Assembly: GCF_958295425.1 (NCBI RefSeq)
Contig: NC_081138.1
Span: 26,813,512-26,877,511, forward strand
DNA: 64,000 nucleotides
Reading direction: 5' to 3'
From: Solea solea
Lineage: Eukaryota; Chordata; Actinopteri; Pleuronectiformes; Soleidae
The notes under the pieces are model-generated. The model was not told where the DNA came from, made no database searches, and saw only the letters and a list, made by a program, of their open reading frames with translations. Below, piece by piece: positions 35,901 through 44,385 of this stretch. The translations under genes and the position numbers were made by a program. Every line of letters begins with the position of its first letter. Positions within the stretch are counted from its first letter, which is position 1.

Positions 35901-37607
35901 CGGTGGTTCTTTGTGGATGAAAATGAACGCTTTATAATTGACTTTATTACTTAGGATTAACATGCAAATCATCAAAAAAAAGGGTTAGGGTTTTTAACTT
36001 GGATGGGTGTTGTTTGTCGTGTAGTGTATAGACGTTCTAAAAAAAAACACACGAGCGACACAACTCTAGACAGAAAGTCTGGAGTTCGGGTTGGTCGAGG
36101 TCGACGTTTTCCTCCTCCTCCTTTTACGACCGATGCAAACAAGAGAAACTTGTCGAGTGTGCAGACGGACCATTTTCACACGTACAGTGTCAGCGTGTAA
36201 ATCATCGCAGGTGATAATAAAACACAACAACATTTCTGAAAATTGTTGGGTGTATCACGGAGCTTTCACGGAGTAGGAAGTAGGGAAAGACACATCCTTG
36301 TGTTCATTACAAATTGCTTTGTGTTATCAAACACCTTTAACGTGGTCGTAAGTGCTTTGCAATAATTCAACAACACGTATTATGGTGTAGTTTCCATTGT
36401 GCAAACACACTTTGAGATTGTAACACATACAATTGCACAATAGAAGCCAAAACGAACAAAATGAACCTATTTTATTGCAATAATTATCAATATCCACTGA
36501 TTTAAATGGTAATGTTTTTGGCCCAGCCCTTCCTTAAATTCAGTAATTTATAAATACAACATTATAAAAGCACTGTTTTTCAAGGCATTGGCTGCTAATA
36601 AAAACACATTTAAGTCGCCCCAGTAATGATGCTCACACCTCAAAAGTCATGACACATCCAGCCTCCACTACACGATGGTACATTAGTTGTTTGTAATTGA
36701 AAACACTGGTAATGATATCAGTCAATCTGGCGCTTGTATTACTTGGTCAGAGGCCAAAATCTGATTCTGTGTTATCGTCCACCCCTAGTGAAAACAGAGA
36801 AAAAAAACCTAAGTGAGCATAAAGACTTCCTCTCCCATCCTCCCTTCCTCCTTCCCCTTAACATAACATTATTCTCCTCCCTTCAGGAGGAATTACTGTT
36901 GTGAGAAAAATTAGCACACTTACTAATGCAAACACCTCCTCTCTCCCCCCTCAGACACTGGTACCTCCCTCGGCTCCTCGACCTCTGGCGGACATCGCTC
37001 TCACTGGTGCAGCGTTGCTTACTGGGAGCAGCGCACTCGCGTGGGCCGCCTCTATCCAGCCTACGAGCCCTCGCTCAGCATCTTCTATGACCTACCTCAG
37101 GGCACGGGCCTCTGCCTCGGCCAGCTCCACGCCAACGCCTACCACAGTCGCCGCGACGACCCGGGCAGCCACAGCGCGTCGGGCCTCCACGGACATCCCA
37201 TTCACGGAGACGGCGGGAACAGCAGCAGCGGCAGTGGCAGCGGCGGCGTGCAACAGATACGCAGCAGAATCGGCTTCGGGATCGTGTTGAGCCGCGAGCC
37301 GGACGGCGTGTGGGTGTACAACCGCAGCCAGCACCCGGTGTTTGTCCACTCGCCCACTCTGGACCCACCCAGTGCTCGGGGGCTGAGCGTGAAGAGGGTG
37401 ATGCCCGGCTTCTCCCTCAAAGTGTTTGACTATGAACGCTCCAGCTGGATGGCCGAGCATGACGTGAAGCCGGAGAGCCAGGAGGGGCCCTGGGACCCCC
37501 ACAGTGTTCGTATTAGTTTTGCTAAAGGATGGGGCCCGTGTTACTCCAGACAATTCATCACCTCCTGTCCCTGCTGGCTGGAGGTGCTACTCAACAACCA
37601 CAGATAG
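12132..37607 (+). CDS. smad6: smad6, inhibitory Smad (4 coding exons joined)
   Basis: Inhibitory Smad that dampens BMP signalling by competing for type I receptors and Smad4 and by recruiting Smurf E3 ligases; it acts in cytoplasm and nucleus. Joining 12132-12867, 17214-17267, 17619-17696 and 36955-37607 gives 1521 nt, that is 506 residues plus TAG; human SMAD6 has 496. Seen: the diagnostic N-terminus [17 protein letters not shown]; a divergent MH1 (about 104-244) with STVTCCLF and candidate zinc ligands C179, C219/C221, C233 and H238; a PPPPY motif (248-252) for WW domains; and an MH2 (about 305-506) beginning [19 protein letters not shown]. It ends [13 protein letters not shown] without an SSxS tail, as expected for an inhibitory Smad. 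Smad7 is less likely because the [14 protein letters not shown] start and the DSTLSYTET linker match Smad6. An MH2 insertion (about 349-387) is unusual. The a/b paralogue is unresolved. Confidence 0.97.
14150..14322 (+). mobile_element. tRNA-derived SINE in smad6 intron 1
   Basis: A-box-like TGGCCAAGTGG (14170-14180) and a perfect B-box GGTTCGAGTCC (14202-14212) at tRNA-like spacing. The body carries GTTGGGTTAAATGCAGAGAA and ends GATAAAGGGC, as in a common teleost SINE family. Confidence 0.85.
16740..16872 (-). pseudogene. LINE reverse-transcriptase C-terminal fragment
   Basis: Minus-strand translation gives [20 protein letters not shown] then [13 protein letters not shown]. This matches the familiar G..LWN.LP..lr...s...FK..LK pattern at the C-terminus of teleost LINE ORF2 proteins. 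The fragment is followed by an AAT/ATT microsatellite (about 16675-16730), and no upstream catalytic domain is seen. Confidence 0.6.
17214..17267 (+). CDS. smad6: smad6 coding exon 2 (PY-motif linker)
   Basis: This 54-nt exon is preceded by a long polypyrimidine tract and TAG, and followed by the donor GTGAGT at 17268. Both borders are phase 1. It encodes [18 protein letters not shown] (residues 246-263). PPPPY is the PY motif which, in the Smad family, binds the WW domains of Smurf1/2. It is too short and split to be found as an open reading frame on its own. Confidence 0.93.
17619..17696 (+). CDS. smad6: smad6 coding exon 3 (linker)
   Basis: This 78-nt exon lies between the acceptor CTGACCAG and the donor GTGAGT at 17697, with both borders phase 1. 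It encodes [18 protein letters not shown] followed by HIMPRDYT (residues 264-289). The DSTLSYTET block is shared with mammalian Smad6 and supports Smad6 over Smad7. The intron before it is only 351 bp; the one after it is 19.3 kb. Confidence 0.92.
17895..18630 (+). repeat. AT-rich dispersed repeat interrupted by another element
   Basis: The left part (GAAATGATGAT, TTGTTATACGGAGC) and right part (ATGTTCGGAGCAAAG, TTGTTTTAATCATG, AATAGCTGTCGAT, GATTAATAGTTTCAGCTCT) match the copy at 9383-9697. They are separated by a roughly 400-bp different repeat (18078-18472). CGGAGCAAAGAAAA occurs on both sides (17975-17988 and 18473-18486). Confidence 0.6.
18078..18472 (+). mobile_element. non-autonomous dispersed element, copy A
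   Basis: Shares many ordered blocks with 42990-43450: TTTTCCA..., AGTACC(T)(C/T)CTCAA, GTGGGCGGAGTCATCA, GCACGG(T/C)TGCATGAAA, CAGACTCCTCTGTTAAATAT, TACAGTTCGGCATTGTT and CACTCTGACCAATCAGTGGC. No transposase frame. It lacks the GC-rich ends seen in copy B. Confidence 0.75.
19060..19104 (+). repeat. (TC)n / CCCT polypyrimidine tract
   Basis: Imperfect TC and CCCT run in smad6 intron 3. Confidence 0.9.
19750..20115 (+). repeat. tandem duplication, unit offset about 247 bp
   Basis: The block from GCTGCAGGC (19750) through AAATACTGGAATCAC, GCCAATGCATACGTCACCAG and TATGTTTTCCTTTATTCA to GTGAGCTGTT recurs from 19997 as GCTGTAGGC, AAATACTGGGATCAC, GCCAATGCACACATTACCAG and CATGTTTTCCTTATTCACTG. Spacing is roughly constant, so this is a local duplication with later divergence. 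Confidence 0.75.
20650..20911 (+). repeat. teleost dispersed repeat with flanking GT microsatellite
   Basis: GACCTTGTCCGGGCCAGTAG, then CTCATGGAGACCAAAACCTG and GTCCTAATGAGGCAGAAC recurs at about 57187-57246. It ends AAAGGATAAACCTGTGTGTG into a (GT)n run to 20911. Confidence 0.8.
21465..21499 (+). repeat. (GT)n microsatellite
   Basis: Near-perfect GT run with one TCTG interruption. Confidence 0.95.
21601..21805 (+). repeat. teleost dispersed repeat, GAGGACATAATGCATTCCCG type
   Basis: TGAGGACATAATGCATTCCC, then CCCTTACCCTAACC, AACCAGGTCCTGCC and ATGTGGGGCCCAGACAAAATG, flanked on both sides by CA repeats. Reverse-oriented relatives are at about 33745-33900, 34085-34200 and 34315-34440. Confidence 0.75.
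22191..22230. repeat. perfect palindrome, 16-bp arms
   Basis: GACTTCCATGGGACAC (22191-22206), an 8-nt spacer TTTATAAT, and its exact reverse complement (22215-22230). Confidence 0.97.
31295..31321 (+). repeat. (TA)n microsatellite
   Basis: About 13 uninterrupted TA units. Confidence 0.97.
31430..32285 (+). repeat. CpG-richer unclassified element in smad6 intron 3
   Basis: Distinctly richer in CpG than its surroundings. Near the left is AAGACTGGCCTGGGTGAACC and at the right GGTGTGAGCCAGACTAAAGT, whose reverse complement (TTAGTCTGGCTCACACC) weakly resembles the left end. The CAGACACGTCTGGCAAGG and CCAATC.GGTCTGCCAG phrases look transposon-like. No long conserved frame. Family not identified. 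Confidence 0.35.
33388..33464 (+). repeat. (GA)n / poly-G purine tract
   Basis: Alternating GA runs and G8-G10 runs. Strongly purine-asymmetric. Confidence 0.95.
33596..34440 (+). repeat. degenerate tandem array with telomere-like hexamers
   Basis: A block TTATTATCAT(G/A)CTGTTTGG, then CAGAAGGCCCAATTTGTGTT and GTGCACATGGGCC occurs at 33596 and again at 33943 (offset 347). GGGTTAGGGTTAGGG-type hexamers follow (34032-34052, 34137-34150). The closing phrase CTGTCCAAATAAT(C/T)AGCATC recurs near 33880 and 34405. Several GT runs lie inside. Confidence 0.75.
34215..34240 (+). repeat. (GT)n microsatellite
   Basis: Uninterrupted GT run inside the degenerate tandem array. Confidence 0.96.
35346..35500 (+). 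mobile_element. truncated right end of the dispersed element family (copy C)
   Basis: TCAGCTCAGCTCG, then GAACCTC.CC.GAGCA, GTACC.AAAAA and the decamer-like TAGAGTAGAGTCGAG tail ending TGGAAAAGTG parallel 43420-43580 of copy B in order. The left part is missing. Confidence 0.55.
36955..37607 (+). CDS. smad6: smad6 coding exon 4 (MH2 domain, C-terminus)
   Basis: The acceptor is a C/T-rich tract ending in CTCAG at 36954, and the exon runs to TAG at 37605-37607. It encodes residues 290 (split codon) to 506: [75 protein letters not shown] and [13 protein letters not shown]. These are the MH2 core blocks of inhibitory Smads, used for receptor and Smad4 interaction. Between LGQL (347) and IRSRIG (391) there are about 32 extra residues rich in Gly, Ser and His compared with human SMAD6. 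The end lacks SSxS. Confidence 0.97.
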
Positions 37608-37820
37608 CACACACACACACACACAGGCTACATCCATACTACTACATTTTCATTCTCTGCCCTGCAGTTGTTTAATTAGTTTCAGAGAGTCTTACTAAAG
37701 CCAAACAATCAGGGTAAAGTCAAGTATATTTTAATAGACAAACAATGAAATGAAAGAACCAATCAGGATTGTTTCTGACAATCCCCCTTTTTAGTTTTAA
37801 AACTAAAATGGAGCTTTTTT

Positions 37821-38135
37821 TTAACCCTTCTATGACCATTTTCGCCGACAGGATTTGAACTCCTTGACCGTTTGTGATATCTAGAAAATTCCAAAACTAT
37901 GGACTAGCGAACGACAGGACGTCCAATCACAGACAAGATTCACCAGCGCGTCGCGCGTTTGTGACGTCAGCTTCTCAGTACCATGACTGTTAAATGGATG
38001 AGTAACTGCCAGATATTGAAAGTGAAAGTTACCTTGGAAAAAGGAGCAGAAGCACTCACTCATTGAACATTTTTTGACAATTCTTCAACCATGAAATCAG
38101 AAGAAATCATTATCTTGATGGTCATAAAAGGGTTA
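37821..38135. mobile_element. piggyBac-type MITE in smad6 3' UTR
   Basis: TTAACCCTTCTATGACCA (37821-37838) is matched at the other end by TGGTCATAAAAGGGTTAA (38118-38135), an 18-bp inverted repeat with one mismatch. It is bounded on both sides by TTAA, the target of piggyBac transposases, with CCC/GGG as the terminal bases. 315 bp, no coding capacity. Confidence 0.8.
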
Positions 38136-38544
38136 AAAACTCTAAAGAGGAATGAATGCCATTTCAAAGGAAAATGGGAGTAGTATAAATGTAGCCCAAC
38201 ACACACACACACACACACACGAGGTTCCCAGACACAGTATCCTAATTGTAATCTACCTAGATTTAATATAAAATTTATATATTATATAAAATATATTATA
38301 CATGTAAATACTTGAGTCATTTTTACAATGCAATTATTTATGTATAGTATAATGTGTATATGGACAAAATTAAAAGAAGAAAAAAAAAGGAACAAGAATA
38401 TGCACTTTTGATTCTATATATGCATTACAGATTCTCGGGTGTCATTTTTTGCAGATGTAAACTGTTGAAAATCACACACAAAGCTGGGTTGTGTTCTCTC
38501 GATCTGAGGAATTCCATCGACATGTATGCCATACACACATTCTG

Positions 38545-38550
38545 AATAAA
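38545..38550 (+). terminator. smad6 polyadenylation signal AATAAA
   Basis: Canonical AATAAA about 940 bp after the smad6 stop codon, with a GT-rich tract 20-40 bases downstream. It is the first canonical hexamer I see after the stop. Confidence 0.65.
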
Positions 38551-40134
38551 GTATTTGTATTAAAACGTAGGTGGCTGTGGTCGTCTCCAGTGCTTTGATG
38601 GGGGTTCTTTGGAGAATTATGAAGTTAATGGGCTTTTCAGTGCTGGTTTAATCAAATGTAATGGACAGCTATAACAGTGGTGTTGATTTTTATTCTCTTC
38701 TGTCACCACCAAACTGTTCATTTGTGTGGAAACTTTCGTACGCGCAACTTTAAAAGCAACTTATCACATCGCAAAACGACGGCAGTTAAAAAGTAACTGA
38801 GTTGTTAAGATTCATTTTGCCTCAGCAGACGTGAAAAACCACTTTGTGATTCCTTGCACATGTTGGTTTATAGTCGACGACGTTTCTTCAGATTGACTTT
38901 CTCAACCGTCACACGTCATAGGAAGGAATATTATGAATAATCTTTCGGAAAGTTTGAAAGTAGCATCTACTCCACCTTCAGCCCCGCCACACGCTCATTA
39001 ATCTCCCTCAGAGTGACAGCTTTGGCCCGAGTGAAAAGTTAGCTGTTGTGGTTTCTTTTGGGTGTAGCATCATCATCATCATCATCATCCTCATCCTCGT
39101 CCACCAATGCTGTGCTCAGCTGCGCTTAGCTTTCAGGTTGTCTTAGCCTCTTCAATTCTCAAGTAAAGTTCTTCTAATAATCTGAGTATTAGCAGGTGTT
39201 CCCAGAGTCTGGGTCATGACAGATTCATATCTCTTGAAAATGGCAGGTTTACCTTCATGAAAACAACAACACAGGTTATGTTGTGCTGTGTTTAAAGAGT
39301 GGAAAACCTGGGAAGCACTCTTAACTCGGAACATGTTCATTCGACAGTGTGACACGATAAACGAGTTTATATAAAACTTCTAAAACATAAATTACACATG
39401 CTAATACTGGAGTAAAGAGGAGGTTACTCTTCAGTGTAACAGCACGTGTTACTTTGAAGTGAAGAGAAAAATAAGATAAAATATTGAGAATAAAGTACCA
39501 TAGACCATTTTTTTTTTAACCTTAAAAGTTAGCTGTGGTTGCAGCGTTAGTGTTAAATTGTAAAATTGTGCCTTTCTCTAAGGTTTAGTGAACGACTCAG
39601 TCAGCTCTTTTTGCAAAAGACCACGCTAAAAGCTCCGCCCCCCCCCCCCCTAAAGAAAAACCCAGTAAGTGAACCTTTGAGCTTTAAATTCCCTGCATGT
39701 TCTGTTGTTTGGACCTCGCACTGAACACGTCTTAAAAAATGCATTCAAACTGTATAAATCATAATCAACGTTTAACTATCTTCTTGGCACCGAGGAGTGG
39801 ACCAGCAGCAGTGGAAAACAGTTAAAGGCGTCACGGTGCCAGTGGTAAGAAAATTAAGTGCATAGCTCAGAGATTACACAACAAACCACAGCAGGGCACT
39901 CGGGCCCAAAACCAACTCTGGCAGGAGAAAGCTCTGTGTTTATAGCATAATGGCATCCTGTTTGAGTCTTTCAGCAACACAATTATTTATGGAAACTCAT
40001 ATTTGGAGTTTGAGGAGAGGCCGAGGAGCAAAGAACAGTGAGATGAAAAAGCGGCGTAAGCGGCGAAGGGCGGTTAAAAAGCTATAACCTCTCTGGAGAC
40101 GTGTGTTTAAGACGCAGCATTGGCGCGCGGCACC

Positions 40135-40187
40135 TCGCTCCACTCCGCTCCACTCCGCTCCGCTCTGCTCGGCTCGGCTCGGCTCAG
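40135..40187 (+). repeat. CTCCGCTCCA / GGCTC minisatellite
   Basis: Short CTCCGCTCCA decamers passing into GGCTC pentamers. The composition resembles the GC-rich tandem tails of the element at 42990-43585. Confidence 0.8.
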
Positions 40188-40879
40188 GCAGGCATTTTTG
40201 TTTTGACCCTGAACCTCTGCAGGCTGCCTGCTGAAACCTGTAATTAACTTAAGCTTGAAAAGAAGCGAAGGCCTGATTACAAAGTTGCAGCACTCCCGAG
40301 GAAAAATGAAGCGCTGCAGCATTCGAGAGCCTCTCCAGCGCTACAGTGTGTTTTGTTCGGGGTCAGAGCTTAAAAATAGACGTCGCAAAAACACTTGGAA
40401 ACAGTTAGAAACTCTTGCTTGTGTGTGCGACAACGCACAGAAGTGAATAAAGAGGCTCTGCACGTTCCCACACACCCCCCCCTCCCCAAAAAAAACAAAA
40501 ATTCCAATGTATATTTCAGACAAGTCTCCTCTCTGCTTTTCCAAGCAAAGTGTGGGATTTGTGGTTAGGATACAATGGAAGGATTGAGAGGAGGGGTTGG
40601 GTTGGGAGTGTTGCTACTGGCAGGACGAGTCCACAAAAACTTACCAGGTTTCTTTTCCACATCTTTTTTTTTTTTGGGTTTTTCTCATCTGAAAACACTG
40701 CCCCTGCCCACTTTCTTGTCTTTTGTTTTTTGTTTTCCTTTGTCAGGATTCAGAGTCATGGAGACCATGAAATGGATCCCAGGCAGTGAGTGAGCAGTGG
40801 AGGAGGGTTCTTGGCCCTGGGCTTCAGGGCTGCGGTGAGCGCTGACCTCACTGTGAACTGAGGGAAAACGGGCTAATTC

Positions 40880-41010
40880 TGCCGCTGGCTCACCGGCTCC
40901 ACCCCCTTCACCATATAATTATCCCTGTCCAGATTATGATGTTATAATTATGTTAATGAATACATCAGGGAATTGTAATTAATGAAAGAGTTCTTCTAAC
41001 GTGAGTGATT
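40880..41010. promoter_or_regulatory. candidate enhancer with clustered TAATTA homeodomain-type sites
   Basis: A non-repetitive patch with TATAATTAT, TTATAATTATGTTAATGAAT and GTAATTAATGAAAG within about 90 bp, next to a GC-richer CCGCTGGCTCACCGGCTCCA block. Clustered TAAT cores in unique sequence resemble vertebrate conserved enhancers, but conservation was not tested. Confidence 0.25.
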
Positions 41011-41474
41011 TTGTAACAGGCCGTACCAGTCAACTCTCTTTTTTTGCATGGTCAAGAACAACAGTTTGCAAATGGTGGTTTAAGAGCCACCAAATAACAT
41101 CTGAAATCTGAGATTAACAATAGTTCTTCCCTCTAATCTACTTAATTGAATTGAAAATGACTGGATTAGTACAGATTAAGAGACCCAGAGTGAAACCAAC
41201 TTGCATCAGAATGTGATAACCTTGACAGTCACTGTTCCACTCTGCAAGACATACTTCTTTTTCCACTGGTTTCCATCCATAAAATCAGAGCAGTGCTGTT
41301 TATTTATGCATTTATCTTTGAGTCGGTACATAAATGTACAATAAATATGACAGATTAGATTAGAGTGATCAAAAATTGCTTTTGAGCATTTGTGCAGACT
41401 CAAAAATTGTACTATGAGCTAAACTTTCAAACAAAAATCCATACTTTTTAAGACTTTCAAGACCTGCACCCTGA

Positions 41475-41760
41475 TTATGTTTTACATTACATTAGATAAC
41501 ATTAGATAACATTAGATCCCACACTGGGAAAAGGTACTTGTTACAGCAGCAAAAAAAGGTTGGATGAAAACAATTGACAAATACACAAACAGTAATAGAT
41601 CAAGGTATGAAATAAGCCAAGAAATATAGAAATAGAGTAAGCAATATTTAACAAATATGAATAATATATAATAATTCACACATTTTAATGCAGAGGTAAA
41701 CAAATATGATATTGCATATCCCTGATGTCCCTCAGCAGGTTGATGGAATAAAAAATACTC
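41475..41760 (+). repeat. dispersed repeat with ATTAGATAAC tandem start
   Basis: Three near-identical ATTAGATAAC units (about 41493-41515), then ATCCCACACTGGGAAAAGGT and TTGTTACAGCAGCAAAAAAA, a phrase pair common in teleost repeats of the 'TTGATCCC...GGGAAATT' kind. Assignment from memory, moderate. Confidence 0.45.
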
Positions 41761-42064
41761 AAGAAGAAAAGACAGATTACTAATGTCTGCCCAATAACCC
41801 AATATTTTTAATGTCAATTATACATGAAATGGCAAAATCCAACAGGTTTACATGTTTAAAATAAAACAGCATGGTTTTCAGGTCACTGTGATCATGAGCT
41901 GGGATGTAAAATATTGATCATGTGATTGATAGTAAAGGACAACATGAAAACACACAGTGGAACGTGTGGAGATTAGTTTCAGGTGAGCTGATCGACCGTC
42001 ACAGCTGCTGCTGCTGTTAGTAACGACGCTCTAACGAGGATCTGCCTTTAAATACTCACGGCTG

Positions 42065-42086
42065 CACACACACACACACACACACA
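42065..42086 (+). repeat. (CA)n microsatellite
   Basis: Uninterrupted CA run of 11 units. Confidence 0.95.
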
Positions 42087-42138
42087 GAGACACAGGAGGG
42101 GAAAGCTTTTGATGAGAATTGTGAAGGACGTGAGGCCT

Positions 42139-42208
42139 GTTCAGCTTGTGTTCAGCTTGTGTTCAGCTTGTGTTCAGCTTGTGTTCAGCTTGTGTTCAGC
42201 TTGTGTTC
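42139..42208 (+). repeat. 11-bp minisatellite, six perfect copies
   Basis: GTTCAGCTTGT repeated six times without error (42139-42204), plus a partial seventh. The perfect homogeneity suggests recent expansion. Confidence 0.97.
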
Positions 42209-42944
42209 TATGTTTCATGTTATCTCCGATTTGCCTCAGTTTCTCATCACACGAGCACAAGCATAGATATTTGTTTCATATGCAGCAGATGAAACAATCT
42301 CTCCGTCTCTGAAACACTCTGTTAATGTCGTGTTTTCACTGCATTTATTGTCCGACTCCCTTTTAAACGTGTTTGATTTTCTGTTTGTCTTTTTGTTGCC
42401 TTAATCATCTCAAGACCACACTTTGTTCTTTGAGGGGCTTTAAACCCCTAAGTAGGGAATCACTGCAGTAAAATATCAAAGTGTGATTAAAGTTGTTCAA
42501 ATGCAGAAGAAAAATACTCACACATTAAGGCACTAGTGTCATTTAAAACACTGCTTAAGTAAAGGGACAAAATTAACAGCAACAAAATGCAGTTGAAGCA
42601 TTAAAATAAGTAGAATCTAAAGCATGAAATGATCAAATATGATAAATAGTTCCAACAAAAAAATAAACATGCTATATAATAAGGGGTTTTTAGACCATTT
42701 TATAGAAATGAATTTGGAATCATTGAAAATGAAAAATCCAAATCAATCCAAAACACTTAAATATCACATAAATGGGTTGTTAAGCACAGGTTATAAAGAC
42801 ATACGCGTGCTACCAATGTCATGTGACCAGAATGTGAGTGAGGAATGCAGTGATTATATGAATTATACAGTGTTATTTTAAGATAAATGAAGTAATGGTA
42901 GACAGTAAATTTTGACATATCTGTGTTGAACATGACAAAGTGGT

Positions 42945-43585
42945 GTCTAGAGTCCCAGCTCGCCTCGACATGGCACGGCACGGCACGGTCTAGGTTGGTT
43001 TTCCACTCCACAATAGTACCTTCTCAATGTGGGCGGAGTCATCACTGCACGGCTGCATGAAACTGCCGTGACTGAGTGACTTGTAAAGCAGTTGTTTTCA
43101 GTGTAAATGAATCAATAGACTCAGTTAATTAAAAATATTTGTTCAGTACTTTCTGCATGACCGGAGCACAGACTCCGTCTGACACTGGACTGAAATACAG
43201 CGCTAAATACAACAGACTCCTCTGTTAAATATTGATATTTTAGACATTTCCCTGGTAATTCTTGGAGATTAACCCACATTTTTTGGATTGTTTAGTCTTT
43301 TTAACTTGAATGTACAGTTCGGCATTGTTCGGCTTGATTCTCGTGTCGGACGTTTCTTCCTGTGACGGCACTCTGACCAATCAGTGGCCGGCAGTCTGGC
43401 GACATCACGCATAGCACCGCCTCAGCTCGCTCGGAACCTCGCCGGAGCATGTACTAAAAGAGTACCTGGTACTATCGCTGGTGAAAACGCAAAATAACCG
43501 TGCCGTTCTGTGCCGAGGCGTGGCAAGGCGTGGCAAGGCGTGGCAAGGCGAGTCAAGACGAGTCAAAGTGGTGGAAACACACCAT
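42945..43585 (+). mobile_element. non-autonomous dispersed element, copy B with GC-rich tandem ends
   Basis: The core matches copy A at 18078-18472 block by block. The left end is GGCACGGCACGGCACGGTCT then TTGGTTTTCCACTCCAC. The right end has CGTGGCAAGG decamers, AGTCAAGACG decamers and GTGGTGGAAACACACC. The GGTTTTCCAC / GTGGAAAC ends look like terminal inverted repeats. It carries CCAAT and GTACC motifs and no transposase. Confidence 0.7.
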
Positions 43586-44343
43586 AAAAATAACTAGAAA
43601 CTAAAGCTGTTTGGTAAAAGTTTCATTAAAGAGCTCTTACCTCAAAACTGCACCAGGTTCAGAAATAAAAGTGGAATACTTTATGTTTTATATGATGACA
43701 CATGTCAGTCATAGGATTTTAGAGAGTCACCAATTTTTCACGCTACAATCAAATGTCAAATTAATTTTTCCTCGGTGCAGAAATATGAAATATCAGCAGA
43801 GGGAAAACACTCCGAGCTCAGACACTCAGTCTTCTCCTGACATGTCTTGTCAGTGTTTTGTCACTGTGCTGTTCTGAGTGCTCGTGGATCGATAGCTCGG
43901 CTGTTAGCGAGCCCTCTTGTGTGAAACCGCAGACAGCTCAGACATCTCTTCACTGTCTTCTCACTGATTGCACATCACTGTTGATTAATGTCTCCTCACA
44001 TCCGCGGGAATGACGGACAGCTCCAGAGCCCCCTGGAAATAAACAGCGCATTTGAACCGGAACAGAAAACAACAACAAAAAAACGAACGCAATCACTGAC
44101 TGGGTGCTTCTCTGAGGCCTGACACCACACTAGAGGATTTTCATAATCTGGCAAATAATTTTCAATGTTTTAATCCCAAGTAAACCCAGATTACACGATC
44201 CAGTCAAGACGCAGGACCACACCCTTTTCAGTTTCAGTTTTCAGTTACACGATTTCAGAGAGGAGATTCCAGGGTATTGGGATCTCTCAGAAACCTTTAA
44301 AGAAATGTAACGTGACTTAAAGGTATGGTTAGCTCATTATTTC

Positions 44344-44385
44344 AGACTTCCCTCTGAAGCTACGCCTCCAGAGAACAGGAACACT
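44344..44385 (+). repeat. dispersed repeat fragment shared with 5540-5600
   Basis: CAGACTTCCCTCTGAAGCTA, CGCCTCCAGAGAACAGGAAC. Same order and orientation as the fragment near 5550. Confidence 0.45.

Larger units (their letters stand above)
17697..36954 (+). other. smad6 intron 3
   Basis: 19.3 kb intron between linker exon 3 and the MH2 exon. No other gene is visible. It holds nested transposon remnants (17895-18630), a roughly 247-bp tandem duplication (19750-20115), many GT/GA microsatellites, copies of a teleost GTCCTCAC/TTACCCTAACC-type dispersed repeat, a palindrome (22191-22230), a CpG-rich unclassified element (31430-32285) and a degenerate tandem array (33596-34440). Confidence 0.85.
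37608..38570 (+). other. smad6: smad6 3' UTR
   Basis: From the TAG to just past AATAAA at 38545-38550, followed by GT-rich sequence (GGTGGCTGTGG) that fits a cleavage downstream element. The UTR carries short CA repeats (about 37610-37624, 38199-38220), a 315-bp MITE (37821-38135) and an AT-rich end with TATTTAT-type motifs. Confidence 0.7.

Noticed and set aside
37092..37553. 153-codon minus-strand open frame across the MH2 exon
   Set aside because: Antisense shadow of the GC-rich smad6 exon 4.
42139..42208. CRISPR-like direct repeats
   Set aside because: Back-to-back 11-bp units without spacers in vertebrate DNA; a minisatellite.
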